A stretch of 62,439 nt of DNA, from contig CAYSPG010000022.1 in NCBI GenBank assembly GCA_964432885.1, forward strand, positions 1 to 62,439, given 5' to 3'. The notes under the pieces were generated by a model that was given only the letters and a program-made list of their open reading frames with translations, was not told where the DNA came from and ran no database searches. The DNA is from CAYSPG01 sp964432885 (lineage in GTDB: Bacteria; Bacteroidota; Bacteroidia; AKYH767-A; OLB10). The first letter of the stretch is position 1; each line of letters opens with the position of its first letter. The position numbers and the translations under genes were made by a program. Below are positions 26,939 to 37,118 of the stretch, one piece after another.

Positions 26939-27201
26939 TATTTATAATGGCTTTTACAACCAATAATAATTATTTCTGCATCATTCACTTTGTAAATTAA
27001 GCGATGTTCGTCTGTTATTCTTCTGCTCCAATATCCTTTATATTGATTTTTTAAAGGCTCGGGTTTTCCTAATCCTGAAAACGGATTGGAAGAAATGTTT
27101 TCAATAAGAGTAACAATTTTTTCTGCAATTTTTTTATCAGTAATAATCCACCATTGAAATTCAGAAAAGGCATCAGGCTCAAAAGCAATTTTCCGTTTCA
27201 C
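26938..27201 (-). CDS. yoeB: YoeB/Txe family mRNA-interferase toxin
   Basis: 87 residues, matching YoeB through its C-terminal half: NPFSGLGKPEPLK, GYWSRRITDEHRLIY and the terminal SHY. Residues equivalent to the catalytic Glu, Arg and His are present (E48, R67, H85). YoeB cleaves mRNA at the ribosome. The start is a GTG directly after the antitoxin's TAG, and the stop overlaps the epimerase ATG (TAATG), so translation of all three looks coupled. Confidence 0.92.
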   Translation of the reverse strand: MKRKIAFEPDAFSEFQWWIITDKKIAEKIVTLIENISSNPFSGLGKPEPLKNQYKGYWSRRITDEHRLIYKVNDAEIIIIGCKSHYK

Positions 27202-27426
27202 CTATAAAAGCTTTTTCAAATCAGACATGTCAAGATAAATTAACTGTTTACCCTCTTCTACTTTTTGAATGCGCTCATCAATAATTGTTTTGTATTTCTT
27301 AGGTTTTGATTTAGGGGAAACATCAGAAATGGTTATTTCAACATCTCTGTTGCCATACAATTTTTTTAATGTTGAGATGAGCCTTTCGTTTAACTCAGAA
27401 ATGGAAATTCTAATTACTGCTTGCAT
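27202..27426 (-). CDS. Antitoxin of the YoeB-type toxin
   Basis: 74 residues, immediately upstream of the toxin. N-terminal strand-helix QAVIRISISELNERLISTL, then a basic middle and a leucine-rich acidic C-terminal helix (YLDMSDLKKLL) suited to wrap the toxin. It is not a classic YefM/Phd sequence; identity as antitoxin is inferred from size and position. Confidence 0.8.
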   Translation of the reverse strand: MQAVIRISISELNERLISTLKKLYGNRDVEITISDVSPKSKPKKYKTIIDERIQKVEEGKQLIYLDMSDLKKLL

Positions 27427-27448
27427 ATTTTTTTAGCTAATCAATTTT

Positions 27449-29716
27449 TTAACTCACCAAACTTCCTCTTATAATATTAAGAGCGCCACCTGCTTTAAAC
27501 CATTCTATTTGTTGTTCATTGTAGGTGTGGTTTACTTTTATTTCGTCACGGCTGCCGTCTTTGTGGTTTAGCACTAACGTAAGCGGAACACCTTGTGTGA
27601 AGTTTGTAAGCCCGATAATATCTATCGAATCGTCTTCCTGAATTTTGTTGTAGTCTTCTTTGTTTGCAAATGTGAGTGCAAGCATTCCCTGTTTTTTCAA
27701 ATTGGTTTCGTGAATACGCGCAAACGATTTTACAAGCACAGCACGCACTCCCAAAAAGCGTGGCTCCATGGCAGCGTGTTCGCGTGAACTTCCTTCTCCA
27801 TAATTTTCGTCACCCACCACAATGCTTCCAATTCCTTTTGCTTTGTACGCACGTTGTACGGCAGGTACACTTCCGTATTCACCGGTGAGTTGATTTTTTA
27901 CGTTATCGGTTTTATCGTTAAATGCATTTAAGGCGCCAATGAGCATGTTGTTTGAAATATTATCCAAATGCCCACGGAATTTTAACCATGGGCCAGCCAT
28001 GCTGATATGGTCAGTAGTACATTTTCCTTTTGCTTTAATTAAAAGTTTTAATCCTTTTAAGTCAACACCTTCCCATGCACTAAACGGGTCAAGTAACTGC
28101 AAGCGCTCGCTTGTTGGCGAAACTACCACCTGAACATTGCTTCCGTCTTTGGCGGGTTCTTGATATCCTGCATCTTCAACAGCAAAACCACTTGGAGGCA
28201 TTTCAATTCCTTGTGGCTCGTGTAATTTTATTTTTTCGCCTTTATCATTGGTAAGAAAATCGGTAACGGGATTAAAAGTTAAGTCACCTGCAATGGCAAA
28301 TGCCGTTACAATTTCGGGAGATGCAACAAATGCATGTGTGTTTGGGTTGCCATCATTCCGTTTTGCAAAGTTGCGGTTGAATGAGGTGATGATGGAATTC
28401 TTTTTTGTTGGGTCGTTTGTATGACGCGCCCATTGCCCAATGCAAGGCCCGCAGGCGTTAGCAAGAACTACACCACCCATTTTTTCAAATGTGCTGAGGT
28501 AGCCATCACGTTCAACAGTGTAACGAACCTGTTCGCTGCCGGGGGTAATTGTGTATTCGCTTTTTGCTTTTATGCCATTGTCCACTGCTTGTTTTGCAAT
28601 TGAGGCTGCGCGTGTAATGTCTTCGTATGATGAGTTGGTGCATGAACCAATTAAACCAACTTCAAGTTGTGCAGGCCAATTATTCTCTTTAACTGCTTTT
28701 GCAAACTGACTTAGCGGCCATGCGGCATCAGGAGAAAAGGGTCCGTTGATGTGCGGTTCTAATTCACTTAAGTTTATTTCAATAACCTGGTCGAAATATT
28801 TCTCAGGATTAGCATACACTTCTTTATCACCACGTAAATGTTCGGCAACACTATCAGCCATTTGAGCAACGTCTGCGCGGGATGTGCCTTTGAGATAGTC
28901 GCTCATTTTTTTATCGTAACAAAAAATAGAAGTTGTTGCTCCAATTTCTGCGCCCATGTTGCAAATGGTTCCTTTGCCTGTGCATGACAAACTATCGGCA
29001 CCATCACCAAAATATTCTACAATAGCATCGGTGCCACCTTTAACGGTGAGTATGCCGGCTACTTTTAAAATTACATCTTTAGATGATGTCCATCCGGATA
29101 ATTTTCCTGTAAGTTTTACGCCAATAAGTTTTGGCATTTTTAATTCCCATGGTAAGCCTGCCATCACATCACATGCATCAGCACCACCCACACCTATGGC
29201 AACCATTCCCAATCCACCTGCATTCACCGTATGGCTGTCTGTCCCAATCATCATTCCGCCAGGGAAAGCGTACTGTTCTAAAATTACCTGGTGAATAATT
29301 CCAGCACCGGGTTTCCAAAAGCCAATTCCATATTTATTTGAAACGGATGCTAAAAAGTCAAACACCTCTTTGCTTTTGTCCAATGCATTTGCCAAATCTT
29401 TTGCAGCGCCATCTTTTGCCTGTATCAAATGGTCGCAATGAACAGTTGACGGTACAGCAACCTTTGGTCTGCCAGCCTGCATAAATTGTAATAACGCCAT
29501 TTGTGCCGTAGCATCCTGCATGGCAACACGGTCGGGATTAAAATCTACATACGAATTTCCACGCGTGAATTCCTTTGCAGGCATTTCACCGGCAAGGTGC
29601 GAGTACAATATTTTTTCGGTTAACGTCAGTGGGCGGTTTAAAATTTTACGTGCTGCTGCAATGCGTGAAGGCATGTTGTCATATACCTTCTTAATCATGT
29701 TAATGTCAAAAGCCAT
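27449..29716 (-). CDS. acnA: Aconitate hydratase
   Basis: 755 residues, full length. The [4Fe-4S] ligands are C359 in GSCTNSS and C422/C425 in ACGPCIGQW. Substrate-binding stretches TVHCDH, IGTDSHT and GEGSSREHAAMEPR are present, and the swivel domain follows residue 530. It isomerises citrate to isocitrate in the TCA cycle. The architecture is the mitochondrial-type aconitase usual in Bacteroidota; the symbol is approximate. A gap of 22 nt separates it from the antitoxin gene. Confidence 0.95.
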   Translation of the reverse strand: MAFDINMIKKVYDNMPSRIAAARKILNRPLTLTEKILYSHLAGEMPAKEFTRGNSYVDFNPDRVAMQDATAQMALLQFMQAGRPKVAVPSTVHCDHLIQAKDGAAKDLANALDKSKEVFDFLASVSNKYGIGFWKPGAGIIHQVILEQYAFPGGMMIGTDSHTVNAGGLGMVAIGVGGADACDVMAGLPWELKMPKLIGVKLTGKLSGWTSSKDVILKVAGILTVKGGTDAIVEYFGDGADSLSCTGKGTICNMGAEIGATTSIFCYDKKMSDYLKGTSRADVAQMADSVAEHLRGDKEVYANPEKYFDQVIEINLSELEPHINGPFSPDAAWPLSQFAKAVKENNWPAQLEVGLIGSCTNSSYEDITRAASIAKQAVDNGIKAKSEYTITPGSEQVRYTVERDGYLSTFEKMGGVVLANACGPCIGQWARHTNDPTKKNSIITSFNRNFAKRNDGNPNTHAFVASPEIVTAFAIAGDLTFNPVTDFLTNDKGEKIKLHEPQGIEMPPSGFAVEDAGYQEPAKDGSNVQVVVSPTSERLQLLDPFSAWEGVDLKGLKLLIKAKGKCTTDHISMAGPWLKFRGHLDNISNNMLIGALNAFNDKTDNVKNQLTGEYGSVPAVQRAYKAKGIGSIVVGDENYGEGSSREHAAMEPRFLGVRAVLVKSFARIHETNLKKQGMLALTFANKEDYNKIQEDDSIDIIGLTNFTQGVPLTLVLNHKDGSRDEIKVNHTYNEQQIEWFKAGGALNIIRGSLVS

Positions 29717-29846
29717 AGTGATAAATTTACGATGTACGATTTTGGATTTATGATTTTGTGTGGGTGTGATTGAACGACAAAAATAAGAAATTGTGGGTGA
29801 TGGTACTTGAGTGAAGATTTTAAGTGCTTGTTTTTTTAAAACGCAA

Positions 29847-29876
29847 TTTGTACATCTTAAATCATTTCTATCTTTG
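29847..29876 (+). promoter_or_regulatory. Bacteroidota-type promoter of kup
   Basis: TTTG at 29847-29850, an 18-nt spacer, and TATCTTTG at 29869-29876. This fits the TTTG / TAnnTTTG consensus of the main sigma factor in this phylum. It places transcription start about 15 nt before the GTG at 29900. Confidence 0.65.
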
Positions 29877-29899
29877 ACCGCCTTTTAAATAGTTTTTCA

Positions 29900-31837
29900 G
29901 TGCCGCGACACGATCCACATAGTAAAATTACATTAGCAAGTTTACTTATCACCATTGGTATTATATATGGTGATATAGGCACTTCGCCTCTTTATGTGTT
30001 TAAGGCCATAATTGGTAAAAACACAATTACAGAAGAACTTGTGCTTGGCGGGCTAAGTTGTATTTTTTGGACACTTACCCTGCAAACCACAATTAAATAT
30101 GTAATTCTTACCCTGCGTGCCGATAACAAAGGGGAGGGTGGAATTTTTTCGTTGTATGCACTGGTGCGAAAAACAAAAATAAAATGGCTTGTGTTTCCGG
30201 CAATCATTGGTGGTGCTGCATTGCTAAGTGATGGCCTAATCACACCTGCCATTTCGGTTTCATCGGCCATTGAAGGGTTACGGTTTATTAATCCCGATAT
30301 CCCAACCATACCCATTGTAATTGCAATAATTTTTGCATTGTTTTTTATACAGCAGTTTGGAACCAGCTTTGTAGGAAAATTTTTTGGCCCTGTAATGTTT
30401 ATTTGGTTTACCATGCTTGCAGTACTTGGACTAAATCAAATAGGCGATAACCTGTCGGTGCTTAAAGCCATCAACCCTTATTATGCTATTCATTTACTAA
30501 CGCTTTATCCAGGTGGGTTTTGGATTTTGGGAGGTGTATTTTTATGTACCACCGGTGCCGAAGCATTGTATAGCGACTTAGGTCACGTTGGCCGTAAAAA
30601 TGTGCGCATCACATGGGTATTTGTAAAAACATGTTTACTGCTCAACTACTTTGGGCAAGCTGCATGGTTGCTAAAATTTTCGAACCAAACACTTGATGAC
30701 CGCAATCCCTTTTATAACATAATGCCCAATGGGTTTTTAATTTTTGGAATTGTTATTGCTACGCTAGCAGCCATTATTGCAAGTCAGGCGTTAATAAGCG
30801 GAGCATTTACCATTGTAAACGAAGCCATACGGTTAAACTTTGGCCCCAAACTCAAAATAGTTTTTCCTTCTGATTTGCGTGGGCAGGTTTATATTCCAAC
30901 TGTTAATTGGATATTGTGTGTCGGATGCATTGGTGTTGTTTTGTTTTTTAAAGAATCATCAGGAATGGAAGGTGCTTATGGCTTAGCCATAATTATTGAT
31001 ATGCTTATGACCACCACCTTGCTTTCGTTTTATCTTTATCTAAAACGGTATCATGTAGGTGTTGTGTTTTTTGTGTTTTTGCTTTTTGTTACCATCGAAA
31101 TTTCTTTCCTTATTGCCAACCTTAGCAAGTTTACGCATGGTGGTTGGGTAACCATGTTGTTTGCATCAGGATTAATTTTTATGATGTATATATGGTACGA
31201 AGCGCGTAAAATACGCAACCGCTTTGTGGAGTTTGTGCGTGTTAACGAATTTTTAAAAACACTGGATGATTTAAGTGAAGATACCTCGATACCAAAGTAT
31301 GCCACCAACCTTGTTTTTTTAACAAGTGCTAACAGAAAGGATGAAATAGAATCAAAAATTATTTATTCCATTTTGCAAAAGCAACCCAAGCGTGCCGACA
31401 TTTATTGGTTTGTACACGTAGATGTGATGGACGAGCCATATATTTTGCAGTACCATGTTGACGAGCTTGTAAAAGAAAAAGTACTGCACATTGATTTTAA
31501 AATTGGTTTCCGTATCGAGCCGCTTATTAATCAAATGTTTCGGCAAATAGTGGAAGAGCTTGTTGAGAAAGGCGAAGTTGATATTACCTCTAGATATACA
31601 TCGCTAAAACAAAAAAATGTAATTGGCGATTTCCGTTTTGTTGTTATTGAAAAAGAGTTGAGTTTAGAAAACGAACTTACCTTCCGCGAAAAATTTATTT
31701 TAAACTTTTACGATTTTTTAAAACTTTTCAGTTTGCCCGAAGCCAAAGCCTTTGGGCTTGATACCAGTAACGTTACCGTTGAAAAAGTTCCGCTTGTGGT
31801 AAAGCAGCATGAGCGGTTTAAGTTTCAGAGGGTGTAA
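29900..31837 (+). CDS. kup: Kup/Trk-type low-affinity potassium uptake protein
   Basis: 645 residues. The KUP signature GIIYGDIGTSPLYVFKAI comes right after a short N-terminus, followed by about 12 membrane helices (residues 15-430) and a cytoplasmic C-terminal domain of about 200 residues. Potassium/proton symporter of the inner membrane. Start GTG, supported by the promoter just upstream and by family length. Single-gene transcript, convergent with the regulator gene. Confidence 0.95.
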   Translation: MPRHDPHSKITLASLLITIGIIYGDIGTSPLYVFKAIIGKNTITEELVLGGLSCIFWTLTLQTTIKYVILTLRADNKGEGGIFSLYALVRKTKIKWLVFPAIIGGAALLSDGLITPAISVSSAIEGLRFINPDIPTIPIVIAIIFALFFIQQFGTSFVGKFFGPVMFIWFTMLAVLGLNQIGDNLSVLKAINPYYAIHLLTLYPGGFWILGGVFLCTTGAEALYSDLGHVGRKNVRITWVFVKTCLLLNYFGQAAWLLKFSNQTLDDRNPFYNIMPNGFLIFGIVIATLAAIIASQALISGAFTIVNEAIRLNFGPKLKIVFPSDLRGQVYIPTVNWILCVGCIGVVLFFKESSGMEGAYGLAIIIDMLMTTTLLSFYLYLKRYHVGVVFFVFLLFVTIEISFLIANLSKFTHGGWVTMLFASGLIFMMYIWYEARKIRNRFVEFVRVNEFLKTLDDLSEDTSIPKYATNLVFLTSANRKDEIESKIIYSILQKQPKRADIYWFVHVDVMDEPYILQYHVDELVKEKVLHIDFKIGFRIEPLINQMFRQIVEELVEKGEVDITSRYTSLKQKNVIGDFRFVVIEKELSLENELTFREKFILNFYDFLKLFSLPEAKAFGLDTSNVTVEKVPLVVKQHERFKFQRV

Positions 31838-31885
31838 GCACCTCAATAAATAAAAAATAGTTTAGCGATAAAATCAGGTATAGAA

Positions 31886-33040
31886 TTACAGCAAATTGAT
31901 CCGGTTCATAAAAACGTCTTTGTATGATTTGCCAATCGGAATGGTTTTGTCGTTAATCACCACTGTGCTTTCGTCCATTACACTTACCTTGTCAAGCGCA
32001 ATAATGTATGATCGGTGCACGCGCATAAATTTATCTGCCGGCAATTTGGTTTCAATATCTTTCATGGTTGCATGAATTACAAACTGGTCTTCTTTGGTTT
32101 GAATAATTACATAATTATCCATAGCCTGAAGCCAGGTGATATTTTCAAGATATACTTTTACAAGCATTGAACCCTTTTTTACAAAAAAAGAATTTTGTAT
32201 TACCACATTTTCAAGCGGGTTGGTTCCAGAGATAATAGCCGGCTGTGCTTGTTCCGTAGTTGTTTTGGGTGTAGTTGTTGGGGCAGATGATTTTTCAGAC
32301 ACCACCACAGCATATCCAATCATTTGATTTTTTTCGTCACGTATGGGCGCACAGGTAAAGTTTGATTTTTTAACTGAATAATCGCGAACAATGGTTACTG
32401 AGCAGTCGGTCAGTTGTAAAATTTCACCTTGCTTCATGTAGCGGTTAAGTGAATCGCCATTTACAATTTCATATTCTTCGTTTTGAACTTTAATAAGTTT
32501 AAACAAATTAATTCCATTTGCGCTCTCAGTTCCATATCCGGTTAGTGTTTCGGCACTTGGATTTAAAAATGTAACACGGCATTCAGTGTCGGTAATAAGT
32601 ATTGCCTCATCCACGTTTACCAGTGCATTTGCAAAACGTTGTTCGTTGTGTCTTACTTCTTTGTCTTTTTTAAATTTATACAATGCCATTTCAACGGTGG
32701 TTTGCAAATCCGATTCGTTAAAAGGTTTTACAATGTAACCATAAGGCTCGGTAATTTTTGCACGATCAAGCGTGTTTTTATCTACAAATGAGGTAAGGAA
32801 TATTACAGGTATATCGTACGTTTTTTTGATATGCTCGGCAATATGTATTCCATCCTGATCACCTTTTAGTTTAATATCAAGAAAAACCAGATCGGGTTTA
32901 AGTTCTTCAAGGCGTGCATAGGCATTAGGTGCCGATGATGCCGTTGCCGGAACATCATATCCAAGCCTGATTAACGTTTGCTGAATGTCTTTTGCTACAA
33001 TGCTTTCGTCTTCTACTACTAAGATTTTTACTTTTTCCAT
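31886..33040 (-). CDS. REC-PAS-LytTR response regulator
   Basis: 384 residues. Receiver 1-125 with phospho-acceptor D55 in VFLDIKLKG; PAS domain about 133-250 (ALVNVDEAILITDTECRVTFLNPSAETLTG); LytTR DNA-binding domain about 285-380 (WLQAMDNYVIIQT ... MRVHRSYIIAL). The PAS insert between receiver and LytTR is uncommon and could sense a ligand. It lies 17 nt downstream of the sensor kinase gene, so they form an operon. Confidence 0.9.
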   Translation of the reverse strand: MEKVKILVVEDESIVAKDIQQTLIRLGYDVPATASSAPNAYARLEELKPDLVFLDIKLKGDQDGIHIAEHIKKTYDIPVIFLTSFVDKNTLDRAKITEPYGYIVKPFNESDLQTTVEMALYKFKKDKEVRHNEQRFANALVNVDEAILITDTECRVTFLNPSAETLTGYGTESANGINLFKLIKVQNEEYEIVNGDSLNRYMKQGEILQLTDCSVTIVRDYSVKKSNFTCAPIRDEKNQMIGYAVVVSEKSSAPTTTPKTTTEQAQPAIISGTNPLENVVIQNSFFVKKGSMLVKVYLENITWLQAMDNYVIIQTKEDQFVIHATMKDIETKLPADKFMRVHRSYIIALDKVSVMDESTVVINDKTIPIGKSYKDVFMNRINLL

Positions 33041-33057
33041 TGCTGTTTTATTTTTTT

Positions 33058-36000
33058 TTAATAGTGTGGTTTAAATTCAACTTTAACTGCAAGCCCCATT
33101 CCATTTTCAACAGTCAGGGTTCCTTCTATTTGATCGGTAAGTGCCTGTACAAGTTGAATGCCCAATGAGTCAGATTTTTTATAGTCAACACCGGCAGGTA
33201 ATCCTTGTCCGTTATCTTTTACCATCAGGCTGTATCTTTTGTCGGGTAATTGCATAAATTTTACAAGTATTTCGCCATCGCGGCCATTAAATGCATGCCG
33301 TATTGAATTTGAAACAAGCTCATTTATTATTAACCCACATGGCACTGCTGTATCAATGTCCAAAGATATTTTTTCTGCATCAATGTTCAATTTTATTTTT
33401 TTAGCAGCCGCTCCCTGATTTTGAGAAATGGTTTCGCACAATCTTTTTATATAATCATCAAAATCAATGCGCGACATGCCTTCACTTTGGTAAAATCGTT
33501 CGTGTATCAAAGCCATGGAGCGTATCCTGTCTTGCCCCTCCTTTAATGCTTTGGCGGCAACCTCATCATTTACATAACTTGTTTGCAGGTTAAATAAGCT
33601 AATAATTATTTGCAGATTATTTTTTACACGGTGATGTATTTCTTTAAGTAAAATTCCTTTTTCTTCCAGCGACTCACGAATTTGTTCTTCCATTATTTTT
33701 CGTAACGTGATATCGGTATCAATAACCACAATGTTTTTTAAATCGCCTTTTTCAGTAAAAACCGGTGTAAGTGTTGATGATGTCCAAAACTCTTCACCGT
33801 TTTTGCGCAGCATTTTAGTTTCATATACAAACGATTTTTTTTCTCTAATGCAATCGTCAAGAATTTGCTGCATTTGATTGTTGTATGTTACATTTAAAAT
33901 ATTGCTTCCGCGCATGCGTAATAAATCTTGTTTTGTATAACCTGTCATGCGCGTAAAGCCTTCGTTAATCCACTCCAGTTCTTTATTGGCATCAAAAACC
34001 AAAACAGCGTTACCTGTTTCGCTGGCAACAATAGAAAGTTTTGCAAGTTCAAGATTTTTATCGCGAAGTTCGCGTGTACGCTCGTTTACTTTATGCCTTA
34101 AAATCATTTGTGCGTTGCGCAGGCTGCGTGTACGCAGTTTTAAAATAAACATTACCAAACCTACCGAAAACAAAATATACAGGAAATAAAAAAAATTGGT
34201 TCGCCATATAGGCGCTTTTATACTAAAGGCATATTCAACCGGGGCACTCCAATCGCGCTCATTAGCTGTAGCTTGTACTGTAAAAATATAATCGCCAGGC
34301 GGTATGTTTGAGTAAATGGCTTCGGTAAGTTTGTTAAGTGGAGACCAATAATCATCAAAACCAACAAGCTTCCAGCGGTACTGTACTTCGTCTGGTGCCG
34401 CAAAATAAATTCCTGTAAAGTCAAAATTAAGGTTGTTGTTACCATAAGGTAATTGTGGATTTATGGGTAAACCCGTTCTTGGATTTACATCAAACCCTTT
34501 TTCGGCCCAGTTAACATCGCGCAGGTGAGAGCGCAACTTGTTTAATACCATTACAGGCACCGAGGTTTTACTGTAACCTGATTTTGGATTAAACCGAACG
34601 GCACCATTTACGGTGGCAAACCAAACCGAACCGTTTTTATCCATACAGGCTGCGTTGGTTTCAACTCCGAAGTAGCCATTGCTTTTATCAAAGTGAGTGG
34701 TGTTTACATAATTCCTTTTCTGGTATGTATTCCAGTCAATGCGGTCAACGCCTTGCGATGTTCCAAGCCACAAATAGTCGTTATCTGCAAATGCAAACAA
34801 AAGCCTGTTGCTGATTAGTCCATTGGTAATATCAAGGTGCGAAAATGGTTTAGAACGATTTGTGTATGAAAAACAATATAGCCCAAAATCATAGGTGGTG
34901 AATAAAATATTTTTTTGCCTGTCTTGTATAATTGAAGTTACAGGTGCTTTTGGGATACGCAAAAAATCATTAAGGCAAACCGCTTTGTTTCCATTCATAA
35001 AATAGATGCCCTGCATGGTTCCAACCCAAATAAGACCTTTGTCATCCTGATACAATGCGCGAATATTATCGCTTTGCAATCCCTGCAAACGGTTGATGAG
35101 TGAAAAACGATTGTTGTTGTAAACATAAATGCCACGGTCGGTTCCAAACCATACGCTGCTATCGTTTGCAACAAGTATGGTGTAAACAATTTTGTTGTTA
35201 AGTAAATCAAATGGAAAAGATAGTTTGTCAAGCGCTGCATCTAATTTAGCTGGTCCACCAGTGGTTCCAAACCAAAAATTTTGTTGCTTGTCTTCGGCAA
35301 TGCTCCATATCGTGTAATTGTTAAACACGCTTGTGTTCAGTAACGACTTTATTTCTCCGTTTTCTAAAAAATTTACTCCACCATTTACAAGGCCAAACCA
35401 GGTTCGATTGCAGTTATCATTGTACACCGATAAAATTCTGTTGTTAGTAAGGCCGTTATCAGTTGTAAATGTTACAAACCTATCGCCTGAATAGCGGCAC
35501 AATCCTTTATTGGTACCAAGCCAAAGGTTGCCTTCCATGTCTTCAGTAATCGAAAACGTTACGTTACTTGGAAGCCCTTCAACTACCGAAAGGGTTTTAA
35601 ACTGTGTTTCATCTAACCGGCACAAGCCTCCACCTGCGGTAGTAAACCATTTGTTTTTTTTATAATCCTGATATACATCAGTAACTCTATCGGCCGGTAA
35701 ACCATCTGTTGTGGTATAGTTTGCAAATGATTTGCCGTCAAAAACCGATAAGCCCATATCAGTAGCAATCCATATTTTGCCATCGTCAAGCTGTTTTATC
35801 TGGTAAACAGAATTACCTGCAAGCCCGTTTGCAGTTGAGTAATTTGTGAATTTTAAATTACTAAGCACCGAAATTCCAGACGGTGTGCCTATCCACAATC
35901 GGTTGGCTTTATCAAACAAAAGGCAATTTACGGTATTGCTAATGAGGCCTCGTGAGGTAGTGTAACTAAAAAAGTTTTTTCCATCAAAGCGGCTTAATCC

Positions 36001-36435
36001 CTCTGAGGTTCCAAACCAGTAGTTGTTAAGGTTATCCTGAGTAATGGCATTTACATTGTCACTTAATAGCCCATTGTTAGCAGTATAAAAAACCGATTGC
36101 GTGCCATTAAATTTGCAAACCCCTTTTCGTATAGTACCAAGCCAAATGTTTTTGTCTTTGTCTTCAAAAATAGTTTTTACCGGATTGTTGTTTACCGGAT
36201 TATCGGCATCAAACTTTAAAAAAGTTTGCCCATCATATCGGCAGGCGCCATTCATGGTAGCAACCCATAGTCGGCCGGTTTTGTCTTGATAAACATCGTT
36301 TACCTGATTGTTTGGCAAACCATCAGCAACTGTGTAAGTGCGAAAATTATATTTCTGCGCACGCAAACACACCGGGCTTGCAAAAGCCACAATTGCACAT
36401 AGGATAACGGATTTAATAAAAGCTGTTTTTTGCAA
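33058..36435 (-). CDS. Propeller-type sensor histidine kinase with PAS and HisKA_2 domains
   Basis: 1125 residues. Signal peptide 1-26; about a dozen regulator-propeller repeats (30-660: YTVADGLPNNQVNDVYQDKTG and the like); Y_Y_Y domain about 690-755; membrane helix about 760-780; PAS with PAC about 815-925; HisKA_2 dimerisation domain with HHRVKNNLQ (H934-H935); HATPase_c with INELVSNSIRHA and DNGQGLP. Start: an in-frame stop lies close upstream and TTG at 36435 is the only usual start before the signal peptide. Partner regulator is encoded just downstream. Confidence 0.9.
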   Translation of the reverse strand: MQKTAFIKSVILCAIVAFASPVCLRAQKYNFRTYTVADGLPNNQVNDVYQDKTGRLWVATMNGACRYDGQTFLKFDADNPVNNNPVKTIFEDKDKNIWLGTIRKGVCKFNGTQSVFYTANNGLLSDNVNAITQDNLNNYWFGTSEGLSRFDGKNFFSYTTSRGLISNTVNCLLFDKANRLWIGTPSGISVLSNLKFTNYSTANGLAGNSVYQIKQLDDGKIWIATDMGLSVFDGKSFANYTTTDGLPADRVTDVYQDYKKNKWFTTAGGGLCRLDETQFKTLSVVEGLPSNVTFSITEDMEGNLWLGTNKGLCRYSGDRFVTFTTDNGLTNNRILSVYNDNCNRTWFGLVNGGVNFLENGEIKSLLNTSVFNNYTIWSIAEDKQQNFWFGTTGGPAKLDAALDKLSFPFDLLNNKIVYTILVANDSSVWFGTDRGIYVYNNNRFSLINRLQGLQSDNIRALYQDDKGLIWVGTMQGIYFMNGNKAVCLNDFLRIPKAPVTSIIQDRQKNILFTTYDFGLYCFSYTNRSKPFSHLDITNGLISNRLLFAFADNDYLWLGTSQGVDRIDWNTYQKRNYVNTTHFDKSNGYFGVETNAACMDKNGSVWFATVNGAVRFNPKSGYSKTSVPVMVLNKLRSHLRDVNWAEKGFDVNPRTGLPINPQLPYGNNNLNFDFTGIYFAAPDEVQYRWKLVGFDDYWSPLNKLTEAIYSNIPPGDYIFTVQATANERDWSAPVEYAFSIKAPIWRTNFFYFLYILFSVGLVMFILKLRTRSLRNAQMILRHKVNERTRELRDKNLELAKLSIVASETGNAVLVFDANKELEWINEGFTRMTGYTKQDLLRMRGSNILNVTYNNQMQQILDDCIREKKSFVYETKMLRKNGEEFWTSSTLTPVFTEKGDLKNIVVIDTDITLRKIMEEQIRESLEEKGILLKEIHHRVKNNLQIIISLFNLQTSYVNDEVAAKALKEGQDRIRSMALIHERFYQSEGMSRIDFDDYIKRLCETISQNQGAAAKKIKLNIDAEKISLDIDTAVPCGLIINELVSNSIRHAFNGRDGEILVKFMQLPDKRYSLMVKDNGQGLPAGVDYKKSDSLGIQLVQALTDQIEGTLTVENGMGLAVKVEFKPHY

Positions 36436-36536
36436 AGTGCTTAATGATACGGTGTGGTTTATTTAACAGTATAAAGATACGTTAAAACAAGGAAAAGGTT
36501 TGGTGTTTGAAAACCTAAACAACAAAGGTGGTTGAA

Positions 36537-37109
36537 TTATCTTCTAAGGTGTAAAAATCCTGAAACTTTTATCAAAAAATAAATAATTATTGAAATGCTC
36601 ATGCCGGCTACCCAGCCAATGGCAATGTCAAGTGGGTAATGAACTCCCAAATAAATACGGCTGTATGAAACCAAAAAAACATAGGTGAATAAAATTATAG
36701 TCAACCACTTTTTTTTTCGTGCAAAACATAAAATTAAAAATACTGCCAGCGCCATTGAATTGGTTGCATGTGATGATACAAAACCAAACTGCCCACCACA
36801 TGTGTTATTAACAGTATGAACTTTGTTTTGTAAAAGTAAATTATGACAAGGCCTGTAACGTTGCACATTATTTTTTATCAAAACCGAAAGTTGATCGCTA
36901 GCAAAAATCAACAGCAAGACGGCAATTAAAATTTTCCAGGTGCAGTTTTTAAATTCTTTGTACACCAAAAAAAGCAGCAGCAGGTAAAAGGGTATCCAAA
37001 AAAATTTATTGGTTACAACAAAAAAAAAGGTGTCACAAAAAGAGCAATGCAGGCTATTGAGCCATAAGAAAAGTGAGGTGTCGGCTTGCTTAATAAATTC
37101 TATCACCAC
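36537..37109 (-). CDS. PAP2-family membrane phosphatase
   Basis: 190 residues with five to six membrane helices. The three PAP2 phosphatase motifs occur in order: KNNVQRYRP, SSHATNSM and SRIYLGVHYPLD with the catalytic histidines. Probably dephosphorylates an isoprenoid or lipid phosphate at the periplasmic face. Starts at GTG 9 nt after obg, last gene of the hpt-adk-obg cluster. Confidence 0.88.
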   Translation of the reverse strand: MVIEFIKQADTSLFLWLNSLHCSFCDTFFFVVTNKFFWIPFYLLLLFLVYKEFKNCTWKILIAVLLLIFASDQLSVLIKNNVQRYRPCHNLLLQNKVHTVNNTCGGQFGFVSSHATNSMALAVFLILCFARKKKWLTIILFTYVFLVSYSRIYLGVHYPLDIAIGWVAGMSISIIIYFLIKVSGFLHLRR

Positions 37110-37118
37110 AATTTGATT

